A DNA stretch of 64,000 bases from Paralvinella palmiformis. Its lineage: Eukaryota > Annelida > Polychaeta > Terebellida > Alvinellidae. Within the stretch, counting starts at the first letter, position 1; each line of letters opens with the position of its first letter. The stretch is taken from positions 720,001 through 784,000 of the forward strand of contig JAODUP010000155.1 of NCBI GenBank assembly GCA_025642065.1. Direction: 5' to 3'. Under the pieces are notes generated by a model, which was not told where the DNA came from, did no database searches, and saw only the letters and a program-made list of their open reading frames with translations. The translations under genes were made by a program, and so were the position numbers. This document shows positions 13,779-25,260 of this stretch, piece by piece.

Positions 13779-14582
13779 GATAGATAGATAGATAGATATA
13801 AATGTATTTGAGATTTCTGTGACAAACAACAAAGAAGTCATTAAGATAATGGCACCCTATAACAAAGGTATTTAAACAACAACACAATGCTAAACGTGGG
13901 CACGTATGGTACCAGGAGCTTCTCGGTTTGGTAGTTCTATTGTTATTGCTTCTGCTGATCCTGCTACTACTACTACAACTACTACTACTACTACTGGTGT
14001 TGTACTGATGTTGCTGCTGCTACTACTACCATTACAACTACTACTATTATACTACTATTATTATTACTACTACTACAACTACGCCTTGTATTAATACTAC
14101 TACTACTACTGCTACCTCTACTACTACTACTATTACTACCACTACTGTTGATATTCAACTGCTTCTAATGCTACTACTATTGATTCTACTGCTGCTACTT
14201 CAACTACTACTACTACTACTACTATTACTACTACTGCTGCTGCTACTACTACCACTACTACTATTAATACAACAACTATTACTACAACTACTATTAATAT
14301 TGCTACAATCACTACTACTATTACTACTAGTAATACTTGTTACAGCTACTGTTATTATTACTACTAGTAGTATTATTACTGATAATGTTGCTTCTACTGT
14401 GGCCACTCTTACTATTATTACTACTACCAATACTACTATTAATACTACCGCTACTACTACTACTACTACTACTACTATTACTACTACTCAGTTTGTTTCT
14501 GTGGCCTAGTTAGTAATGCGGTTTACCACAGACCTCTAATGCCTAAGTTCAATTTCCGATCCGGCCATGTTGAGAGTTTCAT

Positions 14583-14629
<47 letters not shown>

Positions 14630-14972
14630 CATAAACCACAATTTTTTTATTATTACTTTCAAATTTCGCGTTTAGAAACTTCATGAATCTTAGAAATGGA
14701 TTTGGGGGCAATCTAGAAGCGGTTTATATGTGCATTTTAGCTCCGTATGTCTGTTGGTGAAAGTTATTAATGCTGCTGATATAAGCTGGCGTAGAACCAT
14801 GCATTTCTCCTAAAAAATGGCTCTAGTTTAATTTTTACTAATTAATACTATATCGCGTTGATTAAATGTAGATTAATAAAATAAATAAACCAACGGGCAC
14901 CGACCTTTTCTGTTCGTAAGACGCAGTCAGTGAGACGATGGCGAGAAGAACCAGTGGAATCAACAACTTCAT
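257..14972 (-). CDS. single-pass receptor pseudokinase, 19 chained exons
   Basis: Exons (high to low coordinate): 14905-14972, 10785-10882, 10201-10296, 9260-9361, 8292-8561, 7666-7789, 7250-7475, 5651-6477, 4815-4944, 4477-4656, 4034-4070, 3592-3882, 3221-3256, 2841-3070, 1797-2004, 1400-1507, 1084-1229, 405-539 and 298 down to 257 or 263. Every junction is GT-AG and every splice phase agrees, giving about 1117 codons if the TAA at 257-259 is the end. Order: signal peptide, EGF-like modules, long ectodomain, fibronectin III, TM helix, juxtamembrane, tyrosine-kinase-like domain. HRD is HRR and DFG is GFG, so phosphotransfer is unlikely; a scaffold or decoy receptor role at the plasma membrane is inference. 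The exon 14 donor is the least certain (2841 preferred, 2778 also phase-compatible). I cannot assign a named RTK family. No paralogue is seen in the window. Confidence 0.85.
305..381. repeat. TG/TA microsatellite in the last receptor intron
   Basis: Imperfect (TG)n mixed with TATA. It fills most of a 106-nt intron (299-404) of the receptor gene. Confidence 0.85.
657..922. repeat. TGAG tetranucleotide array with GGTG variants
   Basis: About 265 bp of (TGAG)n flanking an interior block of GGTG-type variants; lies in the intron between receptor exons 17 and 18. Confidence 0.9.
1659..1783. repeat. GA/CT microsatellite next to receptor exon 15 donor
   Basis: (GA)n with GCGAGA interruptions, which reads (CT)n in the sense of the receptor transcript and starts about 20 nt after the exon 15 donor. 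Confidence 0.9.
2005..2840. other. intron between receptor exons 14 and 15
   Basis: Unique AT-rich sequence. The only open stretch is the in-frame continuation of exon 14 down to 2745, noted there. No repeat family recognised. Confidence 0.6.
2841..3882 (-). CDS. receptor exons 12-14: fibronectin III, TM helix, juxtamembrane
   Basis: Exon 12 (3592-3882) is a fibronectin type III domain: PTGLRVKDAYGYVVVLTW with the B-strand Trp, then PYADYKAKLS and a TGKPP exit. Exon 13 is a 36-nt microexon (3221-3256, two bases plus eleven codons plus one base) supplying CGTGCIIGIVIG, the first half of the membrane helix. Exon 14 (from 3070) supplies VLILIGIAIIIVFVVI followed by the RLRRH stop-transfer. The cytosolic part begins about residue 845 and includes VPPPSYRETV, which holds a PPxY motif of the kind bound by WW domains. 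The open frame continues to 2745 beyond the donor chosen at 2841/2840 (GTAATG), so a longer form of exon 14 ending at 2778 is possible. Confidence 0.8.
4034..8561 (-). CDS. receptor exons 5-11: long unclassified ectodomain
   Basis: Seven exons (8292-8561, 7666-7789, 7250-7475, 5651-6477, 4815-4944, 4477-4656, 4034-4070) join in phase. The 827-nt exon is the largest: it has a FVGWNDTDSGLRGF stretch of the W...D..SG type found in repeated beta-sandwich ectodomains, and IRVDSTPPVV near its end, like the start of an Ig-like or HYR-like beta domain. The exon at 4477-4656 starts DPNTCQAEGKCSC and has five Cys. N-glycosylation sequons are numerous (for example NESN, NNTR, NITY). I do not recognise a named domain for most of this part; it is extracellular because a signal peptide precedes it and a TM helix follows. 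Exon 11 is only 37 nt. Confidence 0.75.
4097..4340. repeat. tetranucleotide array switching from TGAG to TCAG
   Basis: A GTGA/TGAG run to 4153 changes within one unit to TCAG/GTCA until about 4331, with GTAA and TTGG variant units near 4192-4250. Intron of the receptor gene. Confidence 0.9.
4717..4776. repeat. AT microsatellite
   Basis: Nearly pure (TA)n of about 60 bp in a receptor intron. Confidence 0.9.
4945..5650. other. receptor intron 8
   Basis: Unique sequence without a recognised element; a short open frame at 5526-5756 on the minus strand is only the other frame of the large exon's end. Confidence 0.55.
6478..7249. other. receptor intron 7
   Basis: AT-rich sequence with a small GTGCGC tract near 6993 and an (ATT)n tract at 7060-7083. 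Nothing else recognised. Confidence 0.55.
7504..7568. repeat. CA plus TA compound microsatellite
   Basis: (CA)n passes directly into (TA)n, in the receptor intron just upstream (in gene sense) of exon 7. Confidence 0.9.
7829..8249. repeat. AT tract followed by 370-bp GAGT array
   Basis: (AT)n at 7829-7879, then degenerate units with GGGT and GATG, then an almost uninterrupted (GAGT)n run from 7976 to 8249 broken by a GTGTGAGTGGTG block near 8071-8106. It ends 43 nt from the donor of receptor exon 5. Confidence 0.92.
8607..8668. repeat. AT microsatellite
   Basis: (AT)n of about 60 bp in the intron between receptor exons 4 and 5, about 20 bp from the inverted repeat at 8688. Confidence 0.9.
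8688..8806. repeat. inverted repeat, 40-bp arms, 39-bp loop
   Basis: The arm 8688-8727 (TATGGCATCAAAGAGCTTAC...) is the reverse complement of 8767-8806 with one mismatch. It could fold as a long hairpin in the receptor pre-mRNA or be a foldback element. Confidence 0.9.
9260..10882 (-). CDS. receptor exons 2-4: Cys-rich and EGF-like modules
   Basis: Exon 2 (10785-10882) encodes a Cys-rich stretch ending in CADGYRGTQCNI, the typical second half of an EGF-like fold. Exon 3 (10201-10296) is a full six-Cys EGF module (CSPRC, GVC, RCEC, GGRC). Exon 4 (9260-9361) is a second six-Cys module (KC, DC, FC, TCDC, NNC). All three exons run phase 2 or 1 to phase 1, so the modules could be skipped without loss of frame between exons 3 and 4. 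Exon 2 has an alternative acceptor at 10840/10841, also in frame, which would remove 14 codons including one Cys. These modules should lie outside the cell, where they probably bind protein ligands. Confidence 0.8.
9522..9585. repeat. AT microsatellite
   Basis: (AT)n of about 64 bp in a receptor intron. Confidence 0.9.
10012..10140 (+). mobile_element. tRNA-derived SINE, family A copy
   Basis: The head CTAACTGGTAGCGCGGTTGA has an A-box-like form, followed by CCACAGAT and a B-box-like TTCGTATATC, then the family body CTTCGCCTCATTACCTTTG. The body is diverged and lacks the usual 3' end. It sits in the intron between receptor exons 3 and 4. Confidence 0.7.
10326..10368. repeat. TG microsatellite
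   Basis: (TG)n immediately upstream, in gene sense, of receptor exon 3; reads (CA)n in the transcript. Confidence 0.9.
10602..10646. repeat. TA microsatellite
   Basis: (TA)n preceded by a (CACA/CATA) tract from 10552. Confidence 0.9.
10899..11212. repeat. GACC array passing into CACC/CACT units
   Basis: A nearly pure (GACC)n run to about 11055, then CCCATACACCCACC units, then (CACT)n to about 11212. In receptor sense it is (GGTC)n and stops 15 nt before the acceptor of exon 2. Confidence 0.92.
11213..13507. other. receptor intron 1, distal part, no gene seen
   Basis: Contains a 26-bp tandem pair (CACCGTGATAGGATGGAAGA at about 11550-11595), a possible 3' fragment of the family A SINE near 11698-11745, CA-rich tracts at 12127-12170 and 12770-12812, and (TA)n at 13170-13203. 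The open frames at 12479-12908 have no recognisable domain. Confidence 0.6.
13728..13799. repeat. TA plus GATA compound microsatellite
   Basis: (TA)n followed by GATA units. The 200 bp before it hold a diverged SINE-like stretch around 13510-13690 that I could not place in a family. Confidence 0.85.
13961..14491. repeat. ACT/ATT trinucleotide array, about 530 bp
   Basis: Dense imperfect (ACT)n with GCT, ATT and CAA variant units over the whole stretch. It creates long poly-Leu, poly-Thr and poly-Ser open frames that are not genes. Confidence 0.92.
14493..14578 (+). mobile_element. SINE family A, head fragment
   Basis: CCTAGTTAGTAATGCGG, CCACAGACC and AAGTTCAATTTCC match the A box, linker and B box of the other copies; it is cut by (TA)n at 14584-14628. 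Confidence 0.65.
14905..14972 (-). CDS. receptor exon 1: start codon and signal peptide
   Basis: The ATG at 14972-14970 opens MKLLIPLVLLAIVSLTAS followed by YEQK: a Lys, a hydrophobic core of about 13 residues, then small residues, as in a classical signal peptide with cleavage near residue 18. The exon ends AAAAG before a GTCGGT donor in phase 2, which matches the one-base overhang of the exon at 10882. The intron between them is about 4 kb and carries the GACC array, the ACT array and several AT tracts. No TATA box or 5' UTR exon was recognised upstream. Confidence 0.8.
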
Positions 14973-16624
14973 CTTGAAAGCGTTGTCCTCAACATCAGCA
15001 CCGTTACGTCCCGAGCTGGCAGCTCCCGAGCAGCGAACTGAAGGTTGTCAGACATGCCCGCCCTGCTTAAAACGGTGTCGTTTGATGGTGATATGGGGGG
15101 GGGGGGGGGGGATCGGTGGGGGGTGGTGGAAACGAGGCAAATAAAGACTGACATATATCTAAATATATCTCAATATATTACTGAGATGTAAACAATCTGA
15201 GTAGCATTCAGTGGCGAGCACGACATCTAGCTAAGTCACAGATCCAACACCAACCCGCTCTAATGCTGATGCTTATCAATTTGCCTGTCACTCAGGTACA
15301 AGATCCAGTACAAGATCCGGCCTACATCTTCCATTAAGAGACTCACTAGGAGCTTATATTCCACAGATGGAATCCCTGTTAGACCCCCCCCCATGTCCGT
15401 CTGTACAATTCCTGATGTATCGAAACGCGCTATTTATAAATTATTTTCAGGAAAGCCTAAATACTTTCTAAAACATGCGATAAAATAGATATGAATGGTC
15501 TTTCGCTTAGTAATATGCTTGAGCCTAGGAGTGTCTACTGAACAAAGATCCAGGGTATACGGATTGAACAATTATGCAACGTATTGAGATCCTTGGGATA
15601 TGAAACGTGCACTGTCTGATTTCTGCGAACTGAAATCGATGAAATCTCTTTATTTTTGGATATATTAATAAAATTCCTTTATTATTAGCGGTTAAAGTCA
15701 CCAACTTTTTTTACGACAACCTTTCTTTATTGTTCTGTTTTCTTTTTGATTTACAGCTTCTTATGGGGTAGGTGGCGGTGCAATTAATTTCAACTTCCAT
15801 ACATAAAATAGCTCTATCACGTTTAGCTTAGGGAGATCAAATGTTAGTACTTTTATTGATTATATTTGTAGATAAGTGAATACAGAGAGATATGTTGATA
15901 GATTTTTTCGTTTGTTATTTATTGGCTGAATGATTGGTTGGTTGATTTTGATATTTATTTGTTGTGTTCTTGTTATTGTTTTTAGGAGTAGATTACGTGT
16001 ATTTGTTTGTTTGTTTGTTTTAGTATCATAGCCTGTTAGTTATATTCAAACAAAGTCTGGTCATATTCCTCATCAGCTAAGAGCGACCTAAAGGGGAACC
16101 CCTTTTTATTCAGACCAAACTATTCATCTTTATTTAAAGATATGAACTCATTTCACCCGTGATAGAATACAAAAGAGTCACGAAACAGGAATTTCCAGTA
16201 TGAATCATTGACCGAAATAAATTTATCCCGATGACTCATAGAATTGGTATGCCATGACTCATACCACGACATGACAGCGCTGTATGTTGAAGTTTCGGAA
16301 AAAATCTCGTCGAAAAAAGCTTTCACGCTATGCACCTAAATAATTTTAGCTGTTTAAAAAAAAGTATTTCATTGGTATACTTGATGTGTCCTCTGATACT
16401 CTTGCCTGTGCAAGGTAGACAGGTAAAATAAGGTTACCTGTGCGTTTTTTCCTCCTTATTTGTTCCTTTTTCCTTTTTTTACAGATTGCATTGACCTGAT
16501 AAATAATACAAATAGCACAAGTGAGGCCTCAACGGGGGATCAGTGAGGCCTCAACGGGGAAACACTACAAATCTTTATTTTGTTCATACATTATTGAAGG
16601 CAAATGAATCCTCCTAACGTTTTG
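14973..16624. other. upstream region of the receptor gene
   Basis: No open frame of note. A G15 tract lies at 15097-15111. A 22-bp tandem pair (GTGAGGCCTCAACGGGG) is at about 16519-16562. The promoter of the receptor must lie here or just beyond, but no core element is clear. Confidence 0.5.
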
Positions 16625-16627
16625 GGT

Positions 16628-17000
16628 GGCGCTCTAATGGCGCAGTGGTTAGGGCGTGGCACGGCAAACACCCAGGTTGTGGAGCCGAATCGGGCTTAAG
16701 CCTGGGTTTCTGAGATTTTTCCCTAAGGAGACGCCCCACGGCTATATGTTCCAAATGTGGCCTGTGCCGAGGCTAACCTAGCCTACCAACCTGATCTTAT
16801 TAGTATGATTCCGACAGCTGACCTTAACTATCCGACTACCTACAACATCCAGCTGCGGATTCATTGTTCTGAAACACCCCAGCTGCACTTACACGACGGT
16901 TGAACCAAAACAACTAATCCAGGGGCGCAGTTAGCTTTGTTCGGTGTTTACTTGATCAATTCAATTCAATTAACCATGACGCGTTAAGCATGAAATGTAA
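16628..17000 (+). mobile_element. tRNA-derived SINE-like element, family B
   Basis: The start GGCGCTCTAATGGCGCAGTG resembles a tRNA 5' half and A box, and GGAGCCGAATCGGGC a B box; the body runs through CTGATCTTATTAGTATGATT to about 17000. The second copy at 19309 lacks the first 50 bp, because the duplication breakpoint lies inside the element. Confidence 0.55.
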
Positions 17001-17774
17001 ACATACACATACTAAACAATCATATATCCAAGCAGAACATGTACCTGACTAGGAATGAAAGTAATAGATAAATAAATGAATAGATATATGTTGTGTAATT
17101 GGCACAATTTAGGTCATTCAGTGTCCTCGAACGTTAATGAACGTACTTTGTTTCTCTTCGTTATATCAAAAATTTATTTTGAGTGAACCGATATGGAGTC
17201 AAAACCTTCAGTCTATAATCTATCAGCCGAATGACTGATATATCGTCTCGCCATGTATTGTGGACAATATATTTTCGATATGACTGATTGGAGGTAAATT
17301 CGGCTAGTTTTTCTACGTCGCGGTTGAAGAGGCAGACACCAGTACAGGTAAAGCTGTTTGTCGATTGTCCTGTACTCTGTTGAAGATTCTTTGTTGATCA
17401 TTCGGTTAATATCTCAGTCATATATCATTTTATACACAACAAAATAATGATGTCAGTTAGCTTTTTATATCCATTGAAAGGTTTACGAGACCGAACTTGT
17501 TGGGGCGAGGGGGGGGGTATGTAAATTGTCTTTTTAATATAGCCTGTGTTAGTGTGTTTTTATTACAGCCAAATCGGGTCTTCTAAATCAAATTCACTGG
17601 CAAACAGCCAAGCGCACACTTTACTGAAGCCTGATTCGTATTTTGATTTTGCTTGGCGGCTTAGGGACTTAGGCAAGAAACGTCGCCACTCTGGATTCAG
17701 TCCCCTGAAGAAACGTCCAGAGTTTGATTTCACGGTTCGAGATTCTCTGTGCCTGTGCCTTATTATACACAGCT

Positions 17775-17814
<40 letters not shown>

Positions 17815-17846
17815 CTCTCTCTCTCTCTCTCTCACTCTGTCTGTCT

Positions 17847-17879
<33 letters not shown>

Positions 17880-18583
17880 AACTCACTATCTCCAATAATC
17901 GTTATCGAAAATGCCGTGATAGAGGCCAGATAAAGAGTCGAATATTGTAAATAGGAATCTTCTTCATAAGTTAGTATCCAAGTTTTGACGAAAAATTACT
18001 TATTTATGTATTCTTATTTCTTGTTAAGGAAAATCCATGTCTTTGCAACGTGTGATTTCGTTAAATGTTCCAGTCCATTGGACTATTTTGGTCTGGAAGG
18101 GTCTGCTGGTGCTTTTCCCACCCCCCACCTCCCAAAAAACCCCGAAGAATTATATTATTTGTAGGATGGATTTGTTTCCTTCTTAAGTATTTTATATCTG
18201 AATTTGTTACTATTCAGTGTTTAATAAGTATGGAGGAAGTTTCTTACTTGGAAAAAACAACAAGTGGGAAGATTCTCCGAAATATTAAGAAGTCACCTCC
18301 TCCGTAGATTCGATACTGCCACTGAACACACAGCGGATTAATGGTATACAATAGATACTGCATGACAGGATTTCAAAGTATTGTATACAAACCGAGGGAG
18401 ACACTATAACGCAGCCGTATAGTAACATTAACAATAACAACCAATTAATGGTTGGATATATTTTGTGCTATATAACTACTCAACTATCAACTCAGCGTGC
18501 ATTATATTAAAGCAGTACTACCACCGTTGTTGGTGCTCTTATTACTACTACTACTACTACTACTACTACTATGACTGGTGCTG

Positions 18584-18648
<65 letters not shown>

Positions 18649-18814
18649 CATAGTGAAAGTAGCAGCAACAACAACAACAAGAACAACAACACCAGAAGTA
18701 ACAGCAGGAGGAGGAGGAAGAAGAAGAGGCTGACGAAGAGGAGCAGCAACAATAAACAACAATAATAAAAGTAGCAGTCAACAAAATAATAATAGTAGTA
18801 GTAGTAGTAGTAGC

Positions 18815-18845
<31 letters not shown>

Positions 18846-19308
18846 ACAGCAGCAGTAGTAGTAGTAGTAGTAGTAGTAGTAGCAGTAGTAGTAGCAGTAG
18901 TAGTAGTAGTAGTGACAGCAGCAGTAGTAGTAGTAGCAGTAGTAGTAGGAGTAGTAGTGACAGCAGCAGTAGTAGCAGTAGTAGTAGCAGTAGTAGTAGT
19001 AGTAGTAATAGCAGTTGTTGTTGTTGTAAGCTAATACTGAAAGTGCAAGATCTCTTCCTAACATGTTTACTCTTCCGACACTTATCCCTTTTAATTAAAG
19101 TCCTATTCCCTAGAATATTAGAAACAATCCTGTCTACAGGTAACAGCTAACTTAGGAACTACGTCACAATATGTGACACGAAGCCCTACCTTTAAGCACT
19201 ATGTCTCTGATACATGCCAACTGTCAACTTATTCAGAAAAAAAAAGTTTAGTTTCAGTTAGATACATACAAAAATAGAAATTTACATAATTTGGCATGTT
19301 ACTTTCGG
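16678..19308. repeat. tandem segmental duplication, unit 1
   Basis: Begins TGTGGAGCCGAATC and ends GGCATGTTACTTTC; matches 19309-22343 along its length apart from microsatellite length and one replacement. It carries the part-SINE, a unique stretch around 17541-17700, (CA)n(CT)n at 17776-17879, and ACT, AAT and AGT trinucleotide arrays at 18535-19020. An open frame at 17546-17776 has no recognisable domain. Confidence 0.92.
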
Positions 19309-19739
19309 TGTGGAGCCGAATCGGGCTTAAGCCTGGGTTTCTGAGATTTTTCCCTAAGGAGACGCCCCACGGCTATATGTTCCAAATGTGGCCTGTGCCG
19401 AGGCTAACCTAGCCTACCAACCTGATCTTATTAGTATGATTCCGACAGCTGACCTTAACTATCCGACTACCTACAACATCCAGCTGCGGATTCATTGTTC
19501 TGAAACACCCCAGCTGCACTTACACGACGGTTGAACCAAAACAACTAATCCAGGGGCGCAGTTAGCTTTGTTCGGTGTTTACTTGATCAATTCAATTCAA
19601 TTAACCATGACGCGTTAAGCATGAAATGTAAACATACACATACTAAACAATCATATATCCAAGCAGAACATGTACCTGACTAGGAATGAAAGTAATAGAT
19701 AAATAAATGAATAGATATATGTTGTGTAATTGGTATATA

Positions 19740-19940
19740 ATGATGATGATGATGATAATTATGATGATGATTGATGTTTGACGGCCACTTTTGTGCACAT
19801 GGTAGGCTAAATGGGCCGAGCGACCTCCGAAGGCAATGAAGCGTAATCAAAGATGGAACACCCTTCAGATATGCCCACACTGAGATTCGAATTCAGGTGG
19901 TTGTGATCTGTGGCCCAACACGCTACCAAGAAGAACACGG
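19740..19940 (-). mobile_element. SINE family A, near full-length copy
   Basis: Read on the minus strand: TTGGTAGCGTGTTGGGCCAC (A box and linker), GAATTCGAATCTC (B box), CATCTTTGATTACGCTTCAT, then GGCCCATTTAGCCTACCATG and TGCACAAAAGTGGCCGT, ending in a (TCA)n tail at 19738-19770. This copy shows the whole family architecture. Confidence 0.85.
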
Positions 19941-20093
19941 AGGCGAAGTGAATGCGAAAACCCAGTGTTTTTAACAACAAAGTTAATTGTTTACTTCGCA
20001 TAAATAATTGTTTACTGGTCATGTCATGCATACAAATACATCCGAAACACATGAATACTTTTACGGTTACCACACCGTGAGACACATTTATTT

Positions 20094-20210
20094 AGCTCAG
20101 CGGAGGGTACTGCGCTGTAAACATCCATGCTTCAAACCCTGACACATTTCTGTATTGCGCTGTAAACATCCAGACCAGGCTTCAAACCCTGACACATATC
20201 CCTAAGCAGT
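20094..20210 (+). repeat. tandem pair of about 50 bp
   Basis: GCGCTGTAAACATCCA...CTTCAAACCCTGACACAT occurs twice in a row inside the insert of duplication unit 2. Confidence 0.8.
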
Positions 20211-20936
20211 AGACCTCGATCTATACGTCTCAGATTTGAACAACGCCTAGACTAAAACGATCAATCCATCAATGAACGAACGAATCAATCAATCAGCAAA
20301 TCAATCATTACGCCTAAAATGGATAACATAAGCCGAAGTTTCTACAGAACGAACGCATCATATTTTGTAGTCCTCTTGTTGCATTTGGGGCCCCCCACAT
20401 TTGAACATCTGCAGCTCGGCTCACTGTAAATATCAACTAAATTTAACTTAGGTGAGAGAAGTGGACACTACGCTGGCTACCGTACTTTGTTTCTCTTCGT
20501 TATTTCAAAAAAAGGTCTCGTACTCGGATTCCGGAAAGGAAATATTTAATAAGATTTATTTTGAGTACTCTGTTGAAGATTCTCTGTTGATCATTCGGTT
20601 AATGTCTCAGTCATATATCACATATGTCGCCATCTACACAACAAAATAATGATGTCCGTTAGCTTTTTATATCCGCTGAAGGGGGCGAGTGGGGTATGTA
20701 AATTGTCTTTTTAATATAGCCTGTGTTAGCGTGTTTTTATTACAGTTAAATCGGGTCTTCTAAATCAAATTCACTGGCAAACAGCCAAGCGCACACTTTA
20801 CTGAAGCCTGAATTCACACTACATTAGCTTTAACCGTCAACAGGTGATGCACTTATTCTTTTCCTGTAACTTGTACGGTTTGACAATTTCTAAGATAGAA
20901 TTTTGATAAATATATCATTCTCTCTCTCCCTCTCTC

Positions 20937-21005
<69 letters not shown>

Positions 21006-21770
21006 CTCTCCCACTCTCTCTCTCTCTCTCTCTCTCTAACTCACTATCTCCAATAATCGTTATCGAAAATGCCGTGATAGAGGCCAGATAAAGAGTCGAA
21101 TATTGTAAATAGGAATCTTCTTCATAAGTTAGTATCCAAGTTTTGACGAAAAATTACTTATTTATGTATTCTTATTTCTTGTTAAGGAAAATCCATGTCT
21201 TTGCAACGTGTGATTTCGTTAAATGTTCCAGTCCATTGGACTATTTTGGTCTGGAAGGGTCTGCTGGTGCTTTTCCGAAGTGATACACTTCTTCCACCCC
21301 CCACCTCCCAAAAAAACCCGAAGAATTATATTATTGGTAGGATGGATTTGTTTCCTTCTTAAGTATTTTATATCTGAATTTGTTACTATTCAGTGTTTAA
21401 TAAATATGGAGGAAGTTTCTTACTTGGAAAAAAAAAACAAGTGGGAAGATTCTCCGAAATATTAAGAAGTCACCTCCTCCGTAGATTCGATACTGCCACT
21501 GAACACACAGCGGATTAATGGTATACAATAGATACTGCATGACAGGATTTCAAAGTATTGTATACAAACCGAGGGAGACACTATAACGCAGCCGTATAGT
21601 AACATTAACAATAACAACCAATTAATGGTTGGATATATTTTGTGCTATATAACTACTCAACTATCAACTCAGCGTGCATTATATTAAAGCAGTACTACCA
21701 CCGTTGCTGGTGTACTCTATACTACTACTACTACTACTACTATTACTACTACTATTACTGGTGCTGATCA

Positions 21771-21810
<40 letters not shown>

Positions 21811-22343
21811 GTGAAAGTAGCAGCAGCAACAACAACAACAACAACAACACCAGAAGTAACAGCAGGAGGAGGAAGAAGAAGAAGAGGCTGACGAAGAGGA
21901 GCAGCAACAATAAACGACAATAATAAAAGTAGCAGTCAACAAAATAATAATAGTAGTAGTAGCAGTAGCAGTAGTAGTAGGAGTAGTAGTGACAGCTAGT
22001 AACAAGTAGTAGCAGTAGTAGTAGCAGTAGTAGTAGTAGTAGTAATAGCAGTTGTTGTTGTTGTAAGCTAATACTGAAAGTGCAAGATCTCTTCCTAACA
22101 TGGTTACTCTTCCGACACTTATCCCTTTTAATTAAAGTGCTATTCCCTAGAATATTAGAAACAATCCTGTCTACAGGTAACAACTAACTTAGGAACTACG
22201 TCACAACATGTGATACGAAGCCCTACCTTTGAGCACTATGTCTCTGATACATGCCAACTGTCAACTTATTCAGAAAAAAAAAGTTTAGTTTCAGTTAGAT
22301 ACATACCAAAATAGAAATTTACATAATTTGGCATGTTACTTTC

Positions 22344-23080
22344 TGGAATATGTTGTGTTTGAGGGTCGATGATAACGTTACGTTGCCATTCTGGAACTGA
22401 TGTCCTACCTTGATGTCGTCTTATGGCACTTATTCATTTCGATTCCATGGGGGGGGGGAATAATGGAGATGACAACACCATCAGTTTCCGGAAAAGTAAG
22501 CATTTCAATTATCACCAAAACGTATACAGTTACTTATTCATGACGTCACCTGTTGTCCGTTATCTGCTCAAACGGCGTTTGTAAACATTTTTAAAGCATT
22601 TTTAAAGTTGAACAGAGGTAAATTCCACACAATAAATGCTTCGTTCCATAACGGCACTTGGGTTATGACGGTGTGCGTGCGTGTGTGTGTGTGCGTGTGC
22701 GTGTGGGCGTGCGTGTGTTTGTCTGTGGCAGGATTCCTGGTGGTCGGTTATTGGCTGAATCAACTACTGAAGTACGTCCACGCAGATTAATGATCCTGAA
22801 GCGAAGTATACTTATATCTATCAACCATGTTCTATCAGTAGATCTAGCATTGTTAGAGTGAAGAATATCCATGTCTTTTAACTGTCTGTATTATTTTCAG
22901 ATTCACGCCCTAACCTATTCCATTTTGTCTCTTCAGAAATTTTCCGTAATGGAATTTAACTTACGGAAGAAATTGTTAGTACTTTTCTGCTGATCTGGAG
23001 CAATTCGAAAAAATCTACCCGCTGTCGTTTTTTCAGGCTGCGACTACTATTTGAACCACCGAACGAACATATCTATAGCC
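22344..23080. other. intergenic, no gene seen
   Basis: Unique sequence with a G-rich run at 22449 and a (TG)n tract at 22673-22720. Overlapping short open frames have no domain. Confidence 0.6.
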
Positions 23081-23084
23081 TAAT

Positions 23085-23240
23085 TGTTAGCATCGTTGGC
23101 AACTGACCTTTAGGACATAGATTCAAACCTCGGCTGGTCTGTGTTCGAAAGATGTTTCCTCTTTCACTTCACATCGTTATCTTTGGTGATTGTTTCACCA
23201 AGTTAGTCTACTGCGTGCAGAAACGTGGCCTTAAAATATC
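23085..23240 (+). mobile_element. SINE family A, diverged copy
   Basis: TTGTTAGCATCGTTGGCAAC, then GATTCAAACCTCGG (B box), CTCTTTCACTTCACATCGTT, and TTAGTCTACTGCGTGCAGAA with CGTGGCC near the 3' end. Confidence 0.7.
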
Positions 23241-23354
23241 AACATCAATATCGAAAACAAATTCTGACAAAGGCAAGCTTCGTTTGTAGATTTCTGATTA
23301 AAAGAAATACGTTGATGTCGTCGAAGACTGTTCGTCACGTATTTGGAGAAGCTT

Positions 23355-24639
<1,285 letters not shown>

Positions 24640-25260
24640 TATTATTATTATCCTATGATATGTTACATGGGTACAAAAATAAATAAAACAAGCGCAGAAT
24701 AAATGCTCGAAACATAATAATTAATTTACAAATAATAATTAAAATAATAATGATGCAATCTTGGACAGGTGTGTTTTAGAACATATTTAAACTATTCAAG
24801 AGACGACACGTTTCTAATATCCACCGGTAACATGTTCCATAAAGTGATGGCTGCTAAGCTAAAGGCACAATTGCATAGACGAGACACATATATCGCCAAT
24901 AGTATGTGATTGAATGATCAGAGTTTTCGGATGATTTTCCAAGTGGATACAAGTTCAAATAGATATTCAGGTTATCTACACTTGTTAGATCTGTACGTTG
25001 TTAGTAAAATCTTGAAATGGATACCCTGTATAGCAGGTAACCAATACGACTATTTAAAGAATTGGGATAATATGATCATATTTTCTATTATTTGTCACAG
25101 TGCGAACTGCACCATTCTGAATTCGCAGAATGTGATCGATGTTATAATCAAATATGCCATATAATAAGGAGATAGAGAGTAGACAGATCTAAGGAGACAG
25201 AGGTGGCATTCAAAGATTTCATTGTCAGTCTACCCAAAACATCATCATTAAAACTAAACA
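24640..25260 (-). mobile_element. CR1/L2-like LINE, 3' end of reverse transcriptase
   Basis: On the minus strand, across one or two frameshifts and stops, it reads GIHFKIL, then CAFSLAAITLWNMLPVDIRN, the conserved carboxyl end of CR1/L2-type reverse transcriptases, followed by FKYVLKHTCP. The 3' end lies in an (ATT)n stretch near 24640. Dead copy, strongly 5'-truncated. Confidence 0.8.

Larger units (their letters stand above)
19309..22343. repeat. tandem segmental duplication, unit 2
   Basis: Same order as unit 1. It differs by a 750-bp stretch at about 19734-20480 (with a family A SINE) that replaces roughly 40 bp, by a longer (CA)n at 20940-21002, and by shorter trinucleotide arrays. Sequence near the edges and around 21050-21660 is almost identical to unit 1, so the duplication looks young. 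Confidence 0.92.

Noticed and set aside
13906..14509. Poly-Leu, poly-Thr and poly-Ser open frames
   Set aside because: Products of the ACT array; likewise the poly-Asn, poly-Tyr and poly-Val frames at 18500-19064 and 21679-22183.
15097..15125. G15 run as a possible G-quadruplex promoter element of the receptor
   Set aside because: It lies 125 bp upstream of the ATG but is a single homopolymer-like run, of the kind found many times in this window.
16628..16700. Candidate tRNA gene
   Set aside because: A-box and B-box-like words are present but no cloverleaf closes and the sequence continues into a long repeated body; SINE-like instead. The same holds for the heads at 10012, 14493, 29608 and 55605.
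17546..17776. 76-codon open frame after a TTTTATTACAG acceptor-like site
   Set aside because: The duplicated copy in unit 2 does not keep the frame, codon wording is not protein-like, and no donor follows before the CA tract.
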